A stretch of 60,069 nucleotides of DNA from an uncultured Pelagibacteraceae bacterium (GTDB lineage Bacteria; Pseudomonadota; Alphaproteobacteria; Pelagibacterales; Pelagibacteraceae), in contig CACMJX010000004.1 in NCBI GenBank assembly GCA_902614055.1, positions 1 through 60,069 on the forward strand, given 5' to 3'. Below the pieces are notes generated by a model. That model searched no databases, was not told where the DNA came from, and saw only the letters and a list, made by a program, of their open reading frames with translations. Shown piece after piece: positions 45,677 to 54,934 of the stretch (position 1 is the first letter of the stretch; every line of letters begins with the position of its first letter). A program made the position numbers and the translations under genes.

Positions 45677-46317
45677 TTGATTCGAAAATAATAAAAACAG
45701 ACAAAATCTATCTTCCAAATGTTTCACGTGAAACATTAAAGGAGCTGGAGGAGTATTCACAGTCAATTTTGAACACAAACAGGAAAATTAATTTGATAAG
45801 TTCAAGCACAGAAAAATCAATAAATACAAGGCATATTTATGATAGTGCACAAACCATTGATTTCATTAATAAAAATGACATACAAGTATGCACAGATCTT
45901 GGTTCAGGTGCAGGTCTTCCTAGTATAGTTTTAGGTATTTTGATGAAACCCAAAAAGCAAGGTTTTAGGCTAATTTTTTATGAAAAGAGTTACCACAAAA
46001 GTAACTTTCTTAAAGAGATGGCAAAAAAATTTAAATTAGAAGCAAAAATTTATCAAAAAAATATATTTGAAGAAAAAAATTTAGTAACCGATGTAATAAT
46101 CTGTCGAGCATTCAAACCTTTACCGATTGTTTTTGAAATAGCGACAACAAATTTTAAAAATTTTAAATACATAGTTATGTATCTAGGAAAGAGTGGAAAA
46201 AAAATTTTAAAAGATGTCTCAACAAAATGGAAATTTGACATAGAAGAAATGAAAAGTCTAACAAGTGATCTGTCGTCAGTAGTAAGAATTTCAAATTTAA
46301 AAAAAAAATATGGGTAA
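45673..46317 (+). CDS. rsmG: 16S rRNA (guanine-527-N7)-methyltransferase RsmG (GidB)
   Basis: A 214-residue SAM-dependent methyltransferase acting on G527 of 16S r[23 protein letters not shown] and the SAM loop [17 protein letters not shown] (near residues 74-90) are diagnostic. There is no ATG near the family start; the TTG at 45673, overlapping the mnmG stop as TTGA, gives the right length. The parS site at 45720 encodes the N-terminal NVSRET segment. The end overlaps parA by 8 nt. Confidence 0.95.
   Translation: MIDSKIIKTDKIYLPNVSRETLKELEEYSQSILNTNRKINLISSSTEKSINTRHIYDSAQTIDFINKNDIQVCTDLGSGAGLPSIVLGILMKPKKQGFRLIFYEKSYHKSNFLKEMAKKFKLEAKIYQKNIFEEKNLVTDVIICRAFKPLPIVFEIATTNFKNFKYIVMYLGKSGKKILKDVSTKWKFDIEEMKSLTSDLSSVVRISNLKKKYG
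45720..45735 (+). promoter_or_regulatory. parS: parS centromere site inside rsmG
   Basis: TGTTTCACGTGAAACA, a perfect 16-bp palindrome identical to the widespread ParB-binding parS sequence. It lies within codons 16-21 of rsmG, about 10 kb from the putative oriC and 590 bp before parA. Confidence 0.96.
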
Positions 46318-47110
46318 AAAAATTATTTCAGTCATAAATCAGAAGGGTGGAGTGGGTAAGACTACCACAGTTATCAATCTTGCTGCCGGGTTAGCGATGA
46401 AAGGAAAAAAAATTCTTGTCATTGATCTTGACCCACAAGGTAATGCTACAACAGGCCTTGGATTATCTAACACAACAAGTTCTGACCAAACAATTTATAA
46501 TGTTCTGAATGGAAATAAAAAAATTTCAGAGGTAATCCAGTCCACGAGACTAGAAAATTTAGATTTGATATCATCAAATGTTGATTTGTCTGGATTAGAA
46601 GTAGAGACAGCAGATGATAGTCGGAGAGCCTTTAAATTAAAAGATGAATTAACATTGATTTTAAACAATTCTGAGCCGACTTATGACTATATCATAATTG
46701 ACTGCCCACCATCCTTAAGCCTTCTAACAATCATGGCTTTGGTAGCTTCCAATGCTCTAGTGGTACCACTTCAGACAGAATTTTTTGCTTTAGAGGGACT
46801 TACACAACTTATGAAAACAATTGAGAGGATAAAGTCGAACCTAAATCCATCTTTGGTGATAAGAGGAATACTTCTGACCATGTATGATAAGAGAAATAAA
46901 TTATCAGGGGAGGTTGAAATAGAGGCAAGGAATTATTTTAAGGATAAAGTTTACAGCACAGCAGTACCTAGAAATGTCAGATTATCAGAAGCACCCTCAC
47001 ACGGTGTCCCAGTTCTAATCTATGATAAAAGTTGTCCAGGTAGTAGAGCATATTTTAGTTTTACAGAAGAATTTTTAAATCAAGATAAACCAGTGGAGAG
47101 TGCAGCATGA
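46310..47110 (+). CDS. parA: Chromosome partitioning ATPase ParA
   Basis: A 266-residue deviant-Walker ATPase. The motif KGGVGKTTT (residues 12-20) holds the signature lysine, DLDPQGNATTGLG follows, and DYIIIDCPPSL is Walker B. With ParB and parS it segregates newly replicated origins. It overlaps rsmG by 8 nt and parB by 4 nt. Confidence 0.97.
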   Translation: MGKKIISVINQKGGVGKTTTVINLAAGLAMKGKKILVIDLDPQGNATTGLGLSNTTSSDQTIYNVLNGNKKISEVIQSTRLENLDLISSNVDLSGLEVETADDSRRAFKLKDELTLILNNSEPTYDYIIIDCPPSLSLLTIMALVASNALVVPLQTEFFALEGLTQLMKTIERIKSNLNPSLVIRGILLTMYDKRNKLSGEVEIEARNYFKDKVYSTAVPRNVRLSEAPSHGVPVLIYDKSCPGSRAYFSFTEEFLNQDKPVESAA

Positions 47111-47958
47111 TCAATCCATTTAAATCAAAAAAGGGACTAGGGAGAGGATTATCTTCTTTGATAGGCGACAGTGAAAAAATTGATGATAAAAAAAGTGTCT
47201 CAATTAGTTCGTTAGTTAGAAATAAATATCAGCCAAGAAAAAAATTTGATGAAGCGAGTTTAGAGGAACTAACTAACTCTATAAGAGAGAGAGGTATAAT
47301 TCAACCAATCATAGCTAGGCCATTGACTGATGAAGATGATAAACTAGAAATAATTGCCGGAGAAAGAAGATGGCAGGCAGCACAACATGCAGGACTTCAT
47401 GAGGTGCCCGTAGTTGTAATTAATGTAGATAATCTTAAATCTTTAGAATTTGCTATTGTTGAAAATGTTCAAAGAAAAGATTTGAATGCAATTGAAGAGG
47501 CTGAGGGTTACAAACGATTGATTGAAGAATTTAATTATGACCAGGATAAGGTATCAAAATTTATTGGTAAAAGTAGAGCACATATATCGAATTGTTTGAG
47601 GCTCCTATCTCTTCCACAAGAAATAATAGAATTAATAATTGAGGAGAAATTGTCTCAAGGACATGCAAAAATCTTAGTTGGACTAGATAACGCAATTCTT
47701 ATAGCAAAGAAAATAATTTCAAAAAAATTGTCAGTTAGGCAAGCAGAAAGTTTAGTTCGTATGTTGAAATCTAGTTCCAATAGTTCAATTAAGAAAAAAG
47801 ATCCAAACATCTTAACTCTTGAAGAGGAGTTAACAGATAAAATTGGAATGAGAGTGTTTGTTAAGAATAAAAGAAATAACTCCGGGACTATTAGTCTAGA
47901 GTATAAGGGAGCTGACCAACTTGATAGGCTAGTAGAGATTATTAAACAAAATTATTAG
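47107..47958 (+). CDS. parB: Chromosome partitioning protein ParB
   Basis: A 283-residue CTP-dependent parS-binding clamp. KKGLGRGLSSLIGD is the ParA-contacting N-terminus, IAGERRWQAAQHAGL (GERRxxA motif) is in the CTPase part, and SRAHISNCLRLLSLP is the helix-turn-helix. The targets are presumably the parS sites at 45388 and 45720. The stop overlaps that of the convergent holA by 4 nt. Confidence 0.97.
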   Translation: MINPFKSKKGLGRGLSSLIGDSEKIDDKKSVSISSLVRNKYQPRKKFDEASLEELTNSIRERGIIQPIIARPLTDEDDKLEIIAGERRWQAAQHAGLHEVPVVVINVDNLKSLEFAIVENVQRKDLNAIEEAEGYKRLIEEFNYDQDKVSKFIGKSRAHISNCLRLLSLPQEIIELIIEEKLSQGHAKILVGLDNAILIAKKIISKKLSVRQAESLVRMLKSSSNSSIKKKDPNILTLEEELTDKIGMRVFVKNKRNNSGTISLEYKGADQLDRLVEIIKQNY

Positions 47959-48932
47959 TAATTACTGATAAAATTTGAGACTAAAAGCATTGATCTTGCT
48001 GTATTTTTCTTAACTAAAGCTTCCAAATCATTGATCTTAATTATTATATCTTTTACCTCATTAGTTGACCATGACTGAGTTTGTTTTTTTATTATTTCTT
48101 TTTCTTTCCAAAATATAGGAGGTTTAATTGTAGATATTATCCGATCAATATTTTTATTATTATCAACTTCATTTCTTATTTTTAAAAGTCTTTTTGATTT
48201 ATTTAATATTGTTCTTATTATTAAGATGCAATCATCTGCTGAGTAATTATTTTCATTAAGAATATTAGACACCTTTTTTGAATTTTTTGCTAAATAATTA
48301 TCTGATAACTCGAATACACTGTAGTTTTCTGCTAGATTAGAAAGTTTTAATACATCCTCAATACTTATTTTTTTTTTAGTAATAGATAAGTTTTTTAATT
48401 TAGATAGTTCATTTTTTAAATTAATTCTGTCACCATTCGATCTTTCAATAAGTATGTTTTTCATTTCTTGAGAAAGGCTTAATTTATAATCTTTTAAAAA
48501 ATTATTAATTATAAAATTTAATGCTCTAGAATCGTCTTCATAAACTGGTGTACAAATTACATTTTTTTCTTTTTCAAATAAATTTCTTAATTTTGATTTC
48601 TTTTCTAAGTTTGAAGATTTAATTATTATTTTTGTTGCAATTTCTTTTCTGTTTAAAACTTCATCAATAATAGTAGTTAATCTATCCGTACCTCTTGAAA
48701 TAATAATTAATTTTTCAGTCTCAAAAAGTGATTTATTAAGTAAATTTGATATAAATTCGTCTTTATTTGATAATATATCTTGTTCGTCATATGTTAAAAT
48801 CTCATCTTTGTATTTGTTTTTATAATAATTATTAATTATATCTTGTTTAATTCCCTCATTATTTCCATATATCAAATGTATATTTAAATTTAAGGAAATT
48901 ATTTTTTCTAATTCGAAAAATTTAATTATCAT
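47955..48932 (-). CDS. holA: DNA polymerase III delta subunit
   Basis: A 325-residue clamp-loader subunit. The start (FFELEKIISLNLNIHLIYGNNEG) and FETEKLIIISRGTD match HolA, and the overall helical, Lys/Asn-rich sequence is divergent. The gene order parB-holA-lptE-leuS is standard in alphaproteobacteria and strengthens the call. It overlaps lptE by 11 nt. Confidence 0.88.
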   Translation of the reverse strand: MIIKFFELEKIISLNLNIHLIYGNNEGIKQDIINNYYKNKYKDEILTYDEQDILSNKDEFISNLLNKSLFETEKLIIISRGTDRLTTIIDEVLNRKEIATKIIIKSSNLEKKSKLRNLFEKEKNVICTPVYEDDSRALNFIINNFLKDYKLSLSQEMKNILIERSNGDRINLKNELSKLKNLSITKKKISIEDVLKLSNLAENYSVFELSDNYLAKNSKKVSNILNENNYSADDCILIIRTILNKSKRLLKIRNEVDNNKNIDRIISTIKPPIFWKEKEIIKKQTQSWSTNEVKDIIIKINDLEALVKKNTARSMLLVSNFISNY

Positions 48933-49398
48933 CTAAATTTACAATTGATGAAATGATAGTATCCCCTACATTCTCTGAAAGATTTTGTAATATTATATTT
49001 TCTGTTTGCTCTAATTTAAATGGATCAGAGTCATTGTTATAAATATTTTTCTTTTCAATTTCATTATTAAGTAAAATATTATTGTCATTCAATATTCTAT
49101 ACTCAACTGAAATGCTTATCTCAAATTTTACAGGGTCTCCTTTAGAGTCTTTTGATACAATTTCTTTATTTTTTGTTGAATCTATATATATATTGTAACT
49201 CTTTTTTTTATTATCTTTATTATTCTTTATAAATTTAAGTTTGTTTTGAATAGTTCTATTTATATCTTTATCACCAAATAAAGAAATTTCTCTAATCTCA
49301 AAACCATAATTTTTCCCTAGAAAAATTGGTTTATAAGAACAGGATGTAATTCCAAATAGTAGAAAAAGAATTATAGTTTTGAATAAAATTTTATTCAT
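48922..49398 (-). CDS. lptE: LPS-assembly lipoprotein LptE
   Basis: A 158-residue lipoprotein. The signal peptide ends in a lipobox (FGITSC, cysteine 20), followed by SYKPIF, typical of alphaproteobacterial LptE. The mature part has alternating beta/alpha texture. LptE plugs LptD in the outer membrane for LPS insertion. The call relies on the lipobox, size and position between leuS and holA. Confidence 0.85.
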   Translation of the reverse strand: MNKILFKTIILFLLFGITSCSYKPIFLGKNYGFEIREISLFGDKDINRTIQNKLKFIKNNKDNKKKSYNIYIDSTKNKEIVSKDSKGDPVKFEISISVEYRILNDNNILLNNEIEKKNIYNNDSDPFKLEQTENIILQNLSENVGDTIISSIVNLDDN

Positions 49399-51937
49399 TT
49401 ATTAGTAAATTAATTAATCTGTTCTTTACAAAAATTATTTTATTAATAGACTTACCTTTTAAATACTTGCTCGACAATTTATTTAATCTAATCTTGTCCA
49501 TAAGCATATCTTGTTCTATATCTCTACTTTCATTTAAAATCGCTCTTTTTTTACCGTTGATTTGAATAACATAATCAATTTTATCATCCTTAATAAGAGT
49601 TTTGTCTGCTTTCGGCCATTTAATCTCTGTTATTGACTTTAAATCCTCCAAACACTCAGCTGCAAAATGAGGTATGGCTGGTGAAAACAGAATTAAAATC
49701 TTTTTATAATTTTTTTTAATAATTTTACCGTCTATTTTTTTCTCAATTATTTTATTAATAAAATTATATGTTTCATAAATATTAGCTATAATAACATTAT
49801 AATTAAAATCTTCTAAATTATTAGTTATTTTATTTATCATTTGATTAGTAAATTTTTCTAAACTTTCACTTTCCTCATTTTCACTAAATTCATTTTCAAT
49901 TTTTTCTTTAACTTTATTATGTAGTATCCATAGTTTTTGTAAAAACTTATATGAAGCCATCATTCCTTGATCTGACCACTGCACATCTTTTTCTGGAGGG
50001 CTATCTGATAATATAAAAAGCCTCACTGCATCAGCTCCATAATTTTTAATTATATTTTCAGGATCAATAACATTTTTTTTTGATTTTGACATTGATTCAG
50101 AAGGGCCGACTTTAACTAAATGTTTTGGGTCACCCTTTTTAAAAAATTGATTTCCTATTAATTCTATTTCATCTGGACTTAACCAATTATTATTTTGATC
50201 TTTATATGTTTCATGACAAACCATACCTTGAGTGAATAAACCTTCAAAAGGCTCATTAAATTTAAAATTCTTGTTTTTATATCCTAAAGCTTTCATAAAA
50301 AATCTAGAATATAATAAGTGAAGAATAGCGTGCTCAACTCCACCAATATATTGGTCAACAGGCATCCAATAATCGATTTCTTCTTGTTTAAAGCCATATT
50401 CTGAGTTATCTGATGAGCAAAATCTAAGATAATACCAAGATGAACAAACAAAAGTGTCCAACGTGTCAGTTTCTCTTGTATACTTCTTTCCATCAATAAT
50501 AATATTCTTCCAATCTAATTTTGAGTCTAATGGGTTACCTTTTGAATTTAAATTTATATTTTCTGGAAGTCTTACAGGTAAATTCTCTTTTGGAATTGTT
50601 CTTACATTTCCATCTTCATCATAAGCCATAGGTATAGGGCATCCCCAATATCTTTGTCTGGATACTCCCCAATCCTTTAATCTAAAATTAATTTGTCTTT
50701 GACCTATTTTTTTTTCTTCTAAAACATCAATTGTTTTAAGAACTGACTCTTCTGGAACTTTAAGCTTATTAAGAAATTCCGAGTTTATTAAAACTCCAGG
50801 ACCTGAATATGCTTCATCTTTAACTTCAAAATTTTCATTTTCTTCTACCGGTCTAACTACGGTTTTAATATCTAGATCATATTTTTTTGCAAAGTCGAAA
50901 TCTCTTTGGTCGTGAGCAGGACACCCAAAAACTGCACCAAAACCGTAATCCATTAAGACAAAATTAGCAAAGAAAACAGGCACCTTTTGGCTTGGATTTA
51001 GCGGATTTATTGCTTCAAGGTTTGTTTTAAAACCAATTTTTTCTCCAATTGCTATTGCTTCTTCAGTAGTTCCTGTTTTTGAACACTCTGACTTAAACTC
51101 TTGAAATTTTTTATCCTTTAAAAAATATTTAGAAATTTTGTGATCAACAGATAGAGCCAAAAATGAAAATCCAAATAAAGTATCTGGTCTTGTTGTAAAA
51201 CATTTTATTTCATTTACTGGCAGATCCCCTTCTGTTTTAAAAGCAATTTCACACCCAAAAGATTTTCCAATCCAATTCTTTTGCATTACTTTAACTTTGT
51301 TAGGCCACTTTTTTAAATCATCTAAACCATCAAGTAATTCTTGCGAGAATTTTGAAATATTAAAAAACCATTGATTTAACTTCTTACGTTCAACAACTGC
51401 TCCAGATCTCCATCCTTTACCATCAATAACTTGTTCGTTCGCAAGCACTGTTTGATCCACAGGATCCCAGTTAACATAATTTTCTTTTCTATATACTAAT
51501 CCTTTTTCATAAAGCTCTAAAAAAAATATTTGTTGATGTTTGTAATATTCTTCAGAACATGTTGAAATTTCTCTTTCCCAATCAATAGAAAGACCAAGCT
51601 TTTTTAATTGATCTTTCATTGTTGAAATATTTTTATTAGTCCATTCTTTAGGATCTAAATTATTTTCTCTTGCAGCATTTTCTGCTGGCATACCAAATGC
51701 ATCCCAACCCATTGGATGCATTACATTAAAACCTTGCAAAGATTTATAACGTGATAAAACATCACCTATTGTATAGTTTCTTACATGACCCATATGTATT
51801 TTTCCAGATGGATATGGAAACATTTCTAGACAATAAAATTTTTCTTTGGTGTAATCTATTTTAGATCGAAAAACCCCAGATTTCTGCCATTTTTCTTGCC
51901 ACTTTTCTTCGACAGTTTTAAAATTATATCTTTCCAT
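49391..51937 (-). CDS. leuS: Leucyl-tRNA synthetase
   Basis: An 848-residue class I synthetase. The HIGH motif is HMGH at residues 48-51 (after PYPSGKI), the editing-domain motif [12 protein letters not shown] is present, and SMSKSKKN near residue 614 is the KMSKS-type motif with S replacing the first K-M pair position. [16 protein letters not shown] text appears as [15 protein letters not shown]. Length is normal. It overlaps lptE by 8 nt. Confidence 0.97.
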   Translation of the reverse strand: MERYNFKTVEEKWQEKWQKSGVFRSKIDYTKEKFYCLEMFPYPSGKIHMGHVRNYTIGDVLSRYKSLQGFNVMHPMGWDAFGMPAENAARENNLDPKEWTNKNISTMKDQLKKLGLSIDWEREISTCSEEYYKHQQIFFLELYEKGLVYRKENYVNWDPVDQTVLANEQVIDGKGWRSGAVVERKKLNQWFFNISKFSQELLDGLDDLKKWPNKVKVMQKNWIGKSFGCEIAFKTEGDLPVNEIKCFTTRPDTLFGFSFLALSVDHKISKYFLKDKKFQEFKSECSKTGTTEEAIAIGEKIGFKTNLEAINPLNPSQKVPVFFANFVLMDYGFGAVFGCPAHDQRDFDFAKKYDLDIKTVVRPVEENENFEVKDEAYSGPGVLINSEFLNKLKVPEESVLKTIDVLEEKKIGQRQINFRLKDWGVSRQRYWGCPIPMAYDEDGNVRTIPKENLPVRLPENINLNSKGNPLDSKLDWKNIIIDGKKYTRETDTLDTFVCSSWYYLRFCSSDNSEYGFKQEEIDYWMPVDQYIGGVEHAILHLLYSRFFMKALGYKNKNFKFNEPFEGLFTQGMVCHETYKDQNNNWLSPDEIELIGNQFFKKGDPKHLVKVGPSESMSKSKKNVIDPENIIKNYGADAVRLFILSDSPPEKDVQWSDQGMMASYKFLQKLWILHNKVKEKIENEFSENEESESLEKFTNQMINKITNNLEDFNYNVIIANIYETYNFINKIIEKKIDGKIIKKNYKKILILFSPAIPHFAAECLEDLKSITEIKWPKADKTLIKDDKIDYVIQINGKKRAILNESRDIEQDMLMDKIRLNKLSSKYLKGKSINKIIFVKNRLINLLINE

Positions 51938-51964
51938 TAGATTAAATTATAACTTATTTTTTAG

Positions 51965-52540
51965 TTATTTTGTTGTATCGACTGACCCACCTTTATAAGG
52001 CTTGAAATTTTTATCTTTGTTTTGTTTCTTATAAATTGTTGCTTTAGATAAAATCTGTTTTTTTAGTTCAGCTGATAACGGGCCTGTTTTTTGAGATACT
52101 TTGCAACTAGCTACTTGATTACATTTTTTATAAAAAACTTTTATATCTAATGCATCAGCTCGTACTTCATTAGTTAAGAAACGAATAGATATTTTGACAG
52201 ATTCATCAAGATTATTTCCGTCCGAATACCAGTCAGTTATAATTATTCCTCCACTATAATTTACAGAGGACAAGGGCATAAAATCTAATGTATCGAGTGA
52301 CGCTCTCCATAATTCATTAGCACTTGCAAACATGAAATCACCACCTTTTCCACTCTTTCCTAAATTATCTAGCCTGAAACCTCTTCCTTCCTCAAGATTT
52401 TTTTTCACTCTTTCTTTTGGATCAGGTGATATTTCTCTGGCATCACCTCCTGGTAAGTTTTCAATTGTTTTACAAGAAGTCAGCGCAAATACTGCGATAA
52501 AAATAATATGTACGATTTGTATATTCAAAAAATTTGGCAT
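51965..52540 (-). CDS. DUF3576 lipoprotein
   Basis: A 191-residue probable lipoprotein: hydrophobic N-terminus then lipobox ALTSC (cysteine 23). DFMFASANELWRASLDTLDFMPL and GGIIITDWYSD match the DUF3576 family, which in alphaproteobacteria lies directly upstream of leuS. Function unknown; membership of an envelope-assembly neighbourhood (lptE is two genes on) hints at the outer membrane. It is divergent from the porin with about 218 nt between starts. Confidence 0.88.
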   Translation of the reverse strand: MPNFLNIQIVHIIFIAVFALTSCKTIENLPGGDAREISPDPKERVKKNLEEGRGFRLDNLGKSGKGGDFMFASANELWRASLDTLDFMPLSSVNYSGGIIITDWYSDGNNLDESVKISIRFLTNEVRADALDIKVFYKKCNQVASCKVSQKTGPLSAELKKQILSKATIYKKQNKDKNFKPYKGGSVDTTK

Positions 52541-52722
52541 ATAACTTCTAAAAACTAAGTAATAGATGAAAATTGACTATAAATGAAAAAAATTTTTTGA
52601 AAATGGCAAAAATGTCAGTTAATTCAACATTTATAGTGATGTAAAAATACAACACTATTATAAAAAAAACCAGCTAAAATAACAATATTTGAGAAATACA
52701 TATAAAAATTGATAGTAATTCT

Positions 52723-52740
52723 TTGTTTAATATTAAACAA
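52723..52740. promoter_or_regulatory. 18-bp perfect palindrome upstream of the porin
   Basis: The sequence TTGTTTAATATTAAACAA is its own reverse complement over all 18 bases and ends 18 bp before the porin ATG, just ahead of the GAAAGG ribosome site. It could be an operator for a dimeric repressor or an AT-only RNA hairpin in the leader. Confidence 0.7.
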
Positions 52741-52745
52741 TTAAC

Positions 52746-52751
52746 GAAAGG
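52746..52751 (+). promoter_or_regulatory. Ribosome binding site of the porin
   Basis: GAAAGG lies 7 nt before the ATG at 52759 and fixes that start in preference to the upstream in-frame ATG at 52723. Confidence 0.6.
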
Positions 52752-52758
52752 TAATAAT

Positions 52759-53694
52759 ATGAACAATCTAAAGAAAATAGGATTGACAGCATTAGGTACT
52801 GCAATGGTAGCAACGTCAGCAAACGCTGCGGAACTATCTGTATCTGGTGGTACTTCAATCTTTTTTGGTGGAGAAGATAACAGTGACGCTGGTAACGGTT
52901 GGTCTATGACTGACCAAATCGATTTCAACGCTAGCGGTGAAATGGATAACGGTATGACTTTATCTTTGTACCTACAATTAGACGGTAGCACTGCACCATT
53001 TGATGATAGAAAAGTAACAATTGGTATGGGTGATATGGGAACATTAACATTCTCTGGTCACGGTTCTTCAGGACCAGTTGGTGCTTGGGATGACTTAAAC
53101 CCAAGTGCAAACGAAGAGTCATGGGGTACTTCAATCGGTGGAACAGTCGATGGTCCAACTAACGCTACAATTGGTAATAACTCTTTCATTTACGACTTTA
53201 CTGTAAGTGATGGAATTGCTTTAAAAGCTGCGTATAAACCTTCAGGAGCGACAGGTGTACTAAAAAGTTCTACAGAATTTGGTGTTCAGTATACAGGTAT
53301 GGAAGGCTTAACTGTTTCAGCCGCAATGGGTGAAAACAATGATGCTGCAGCACAAATAGACTTAAGTGTATTGAATCTTAAATACGCAATGGGTCCAATT
53401 ACTGTTGGTTATCAAACAAACGAATCTGACTCAGGTGCAGCTAATGCAGACGAAGACTTTACAGCATATGGTATTTCTTATGCAGTAAATGATGATGTTT
53501 CTATATCTTACGGCGCATCTTCAATTGATTATGAATCAACGAGTAAAGAAGATCAAGATTCATCTGCAGTAAGTATTTCATTTACAGCAGGTGGTGTAGC
53601 AATGTCAGCATCGCACCAGACTACAGATAATGTAGCTGGAACTTCTACAGCTGATAATACATCATACGAAGTAAATTTCTCTTTAGCATTCTAA
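52759..53694 (+). CDS. Outer-membrane porin
   Basis: A 311-residue porin. A typical signal peptide (residues 1-22, ending TSANA) is followed by beta strands alternating with Gly/Asp/Asn/Ser turns (GGEDNSDAGNGW, DFNASGEMDNGMTLSLYLQL) and a C-terminal aromatic strand ending SLAF, the BAM recognition end. Charge is strongly acidic. SAR11 cells express a porin of this kind in abundance. Codon choice is less AT-biased than in neighbours, consistent with high expression. The gene has a strong terminator 26 bp after its stop. Confidence 0.92.
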   Translation: MNNLKKIGLTALGTAMVATSANAAELSVSGGTSIFFGGEDNSDAGNGWSMTDQIDFNASGEMDNGMTLSLYLQLDGSTAPFDDRKVTIGMGDMGTLTFSGHGSSGPVGAWDDLNPSANEESWGTSIGGTVDGPTNATIGNNSFIYDFTVSDGIALKAAYKPSGATGVLKSSTEFGVQYTGMEGLTVSAAMGENNDAAAQIDLSVLNLKYAMGPITVGYQTNESDSGAANADEDFTAYGISYAVNDDVSISYGASSIDYESTSKEDQDSSAVSISFTAGGVAMSASHQTTDNVAGTSTADNTSYEVNFSLAF

Positions 53695-53716
53695 TTAAAG
53701 AGGTAGATTTATTTAT

Positions 53717-53748
53717 AAAAAGGCCCCTTCAAAGGGGCCTTTTTTTTA
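53717..53748. terminator. Strong intrinsic terminator, probably bidirectional
   Basis: AAGGCCCCTT and AAGGGGCCTT (53720-53741) form a stem flanked by an A-run on the left and a T-run (to 53747) on the right, so it can stop transcription in both directions. It ends the porin transcript, and the last codons of the convergent ThiE/TenI-like gene lie inside it. Confidence 0.95.
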
Positions 53749-54277
53749 TGCTTTTAAAATAAGAAATTCCTGCAAATCCTTTAGATTTAGTAAGATTAAT
53801 TAATTTTACATTTTTTTTTGAAACACCACCCAAAGCGATTATTTTCTTATTTGTTAGTTTAGACACCAAATTATACTTATTGATGCCTAAAAAATTTGTA
53901 TTTTTTTTGAATATTGAAGATAAAAAGATTTCACTAACATTTTGTCTCTCTTTTATCCTTATCTCTTTTAAATTATGAGCTGAACCTAATAGTATGAAAT
54001 TTTTCTTATAAAGATAGTTTAAATGAGAAAATTTTTTATTGAAGGAAGGTATATATGCACCATCTAAATTTAGCTTAATCGATAATTTTACGTTATTTGC
54101 TAAAAAAAATTTAAGATTTTTTTTTCTACAATAGTTTTTAAGCAAAATTATATCATCAATTTTGAGATCATTTCTATAATTTCTGAAAATTATTGCGGTG
54201 TTTTTATCCTGATTATCAATGTTACTTTTAATAAATCGTTCTATAAAGTAGTATTTTTTAAGAAATTTTTTATGCAT
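53729..54277 (-). CDS. ThiE/TenI-family protein (thiamine-phosphate-synthase-like)
   Basis: A TIM-barrel protein of about 182 residues resembling the ThiE/TenI family: DGAYIPS in the place of the HLGQxD strand, LLGSAHNLKEI for the GxSxHxxxE motif, LSSIFKKNTNFLG for the SPxxPTxSH strand, and IIALGGVSKKNVKLI for the second phosphate loop. The usual phosphate-binding residues are only partly kept, so full thiamine-phosphate synthase activity is doubtful. The ATG at 54277 overlaps the divergent yggS start (ATGCAT); an ATG at 54289 is the alternative. The stop codon lies in the porin terminator stem. Confidence 0.75.
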   Translation of the reverse strand: MHKKFLKKYYFIERFIKSNIDNQDKNTAIIFRNYRNDLKIDDIILLKNYCRKKNLKFFLANNVKLSIKLNLDGAYIPSFNKKFSHLNYLYKKNFILLGSAHNLKEIRIKERQNVSEIFLSSIFKKNTNFLGINKYNLVSKLTNKKIIALGGVSKKNVKLINLTKSKGFAGISYFKSIKKRPL

Positions 54278-54934
54278 ATTACTGTTCAAAATCTATTATC
54301 TATTCAATCATCAATCAAATCCAAATTATTAGATTTGAATGCAAAAGGTAGGATACCAAAAATAATTGCAGTATCTAAAACTTTTAAAATTGATCATATT
54401 TTACCATTAGTTGAGTATGGCCATTTAGACTATGGTGAAAATAAAGTTCAAGAAGCAGTAGAAAAATGGACAGATGTTAAAAATCAGAATGATAAAATAA
54501 AATTACACTTAATTGGAAAATTACAAACGAACAAAGTTAAATATGCTGTAAAAATATTTGACTATATTCATTCATTAGATAGTGAAAAACTAGCTAAAAA
54601 AATTGCAGATGAGCAACAAAAACAAGATATTAAACCTAAAATTTTTATTCAAATAAACCTTGGAAAAGAAAGTCAAAAATCTGGCATTATGAAAGAGAAT
54701 TTAGTTGAATTTTATAATTTTTCTAAAAGTTTAGGTTTGGATATAATTGGTACAATGTGTATCCCACCTTATGATGAGGATAGTTCAATTTATTTTACTC
54801 AAATGAATGAGCTAAATAAAAAAATAAATTTAGATGAAATAAGCATGGGTATGTCCTCAGATTACCTAAATGCAATTGAATTTAAATCAACATTTTTAAG
54901 AATTGGATCTAAAATATTTGGTCAAAGAAGTTAG
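54272..54934 (+). CDS. YggS-family pyridoxal-5'-phosphate homeostasis protein
   Basis: A 220-residue PLP-binding protein. IPKIIAVSKTFKIDHI carries the PLP lysine (near residue 35), YGENKVQEAVEKW and HLIGKLQTNK are signatures, and SMGMSSDYLNAIEF is the phosphate loop. The family balances free PLP. Its start codon overlaps that of the divergent ThiE/TenI-like gene, and its stop overlaps that of the convergent transpeptidase gene by 4 nt. Confidence 0.95.
   Translation: MHITVQNLLSIQSSIKSKLLDLNAKGRIPKIIAVSKTFKIDHILPLVEYGHLDYGENKVQEAVEKWTDVKNQNDKIKLHLIGKLQTNKVKYAVKIFDYIHSLDSEKLAKKIADEQQKQDIKPKIFIQINLGKESQKSGIMKENLVEFYNFSKSLGLDIIGTMCIPPYDEDSSIYFTQMNELNKKINLDEISMGMSSDYLNAIEFKSTFLRIGSKIFGQRS

Noticed and set aside
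53729..54289. Genuine ThiE thiamine-phosphate synthase
   Set aside because: The HLGQxD and phosphate-loop residues are replaced; called ThiE/TenI-like only.
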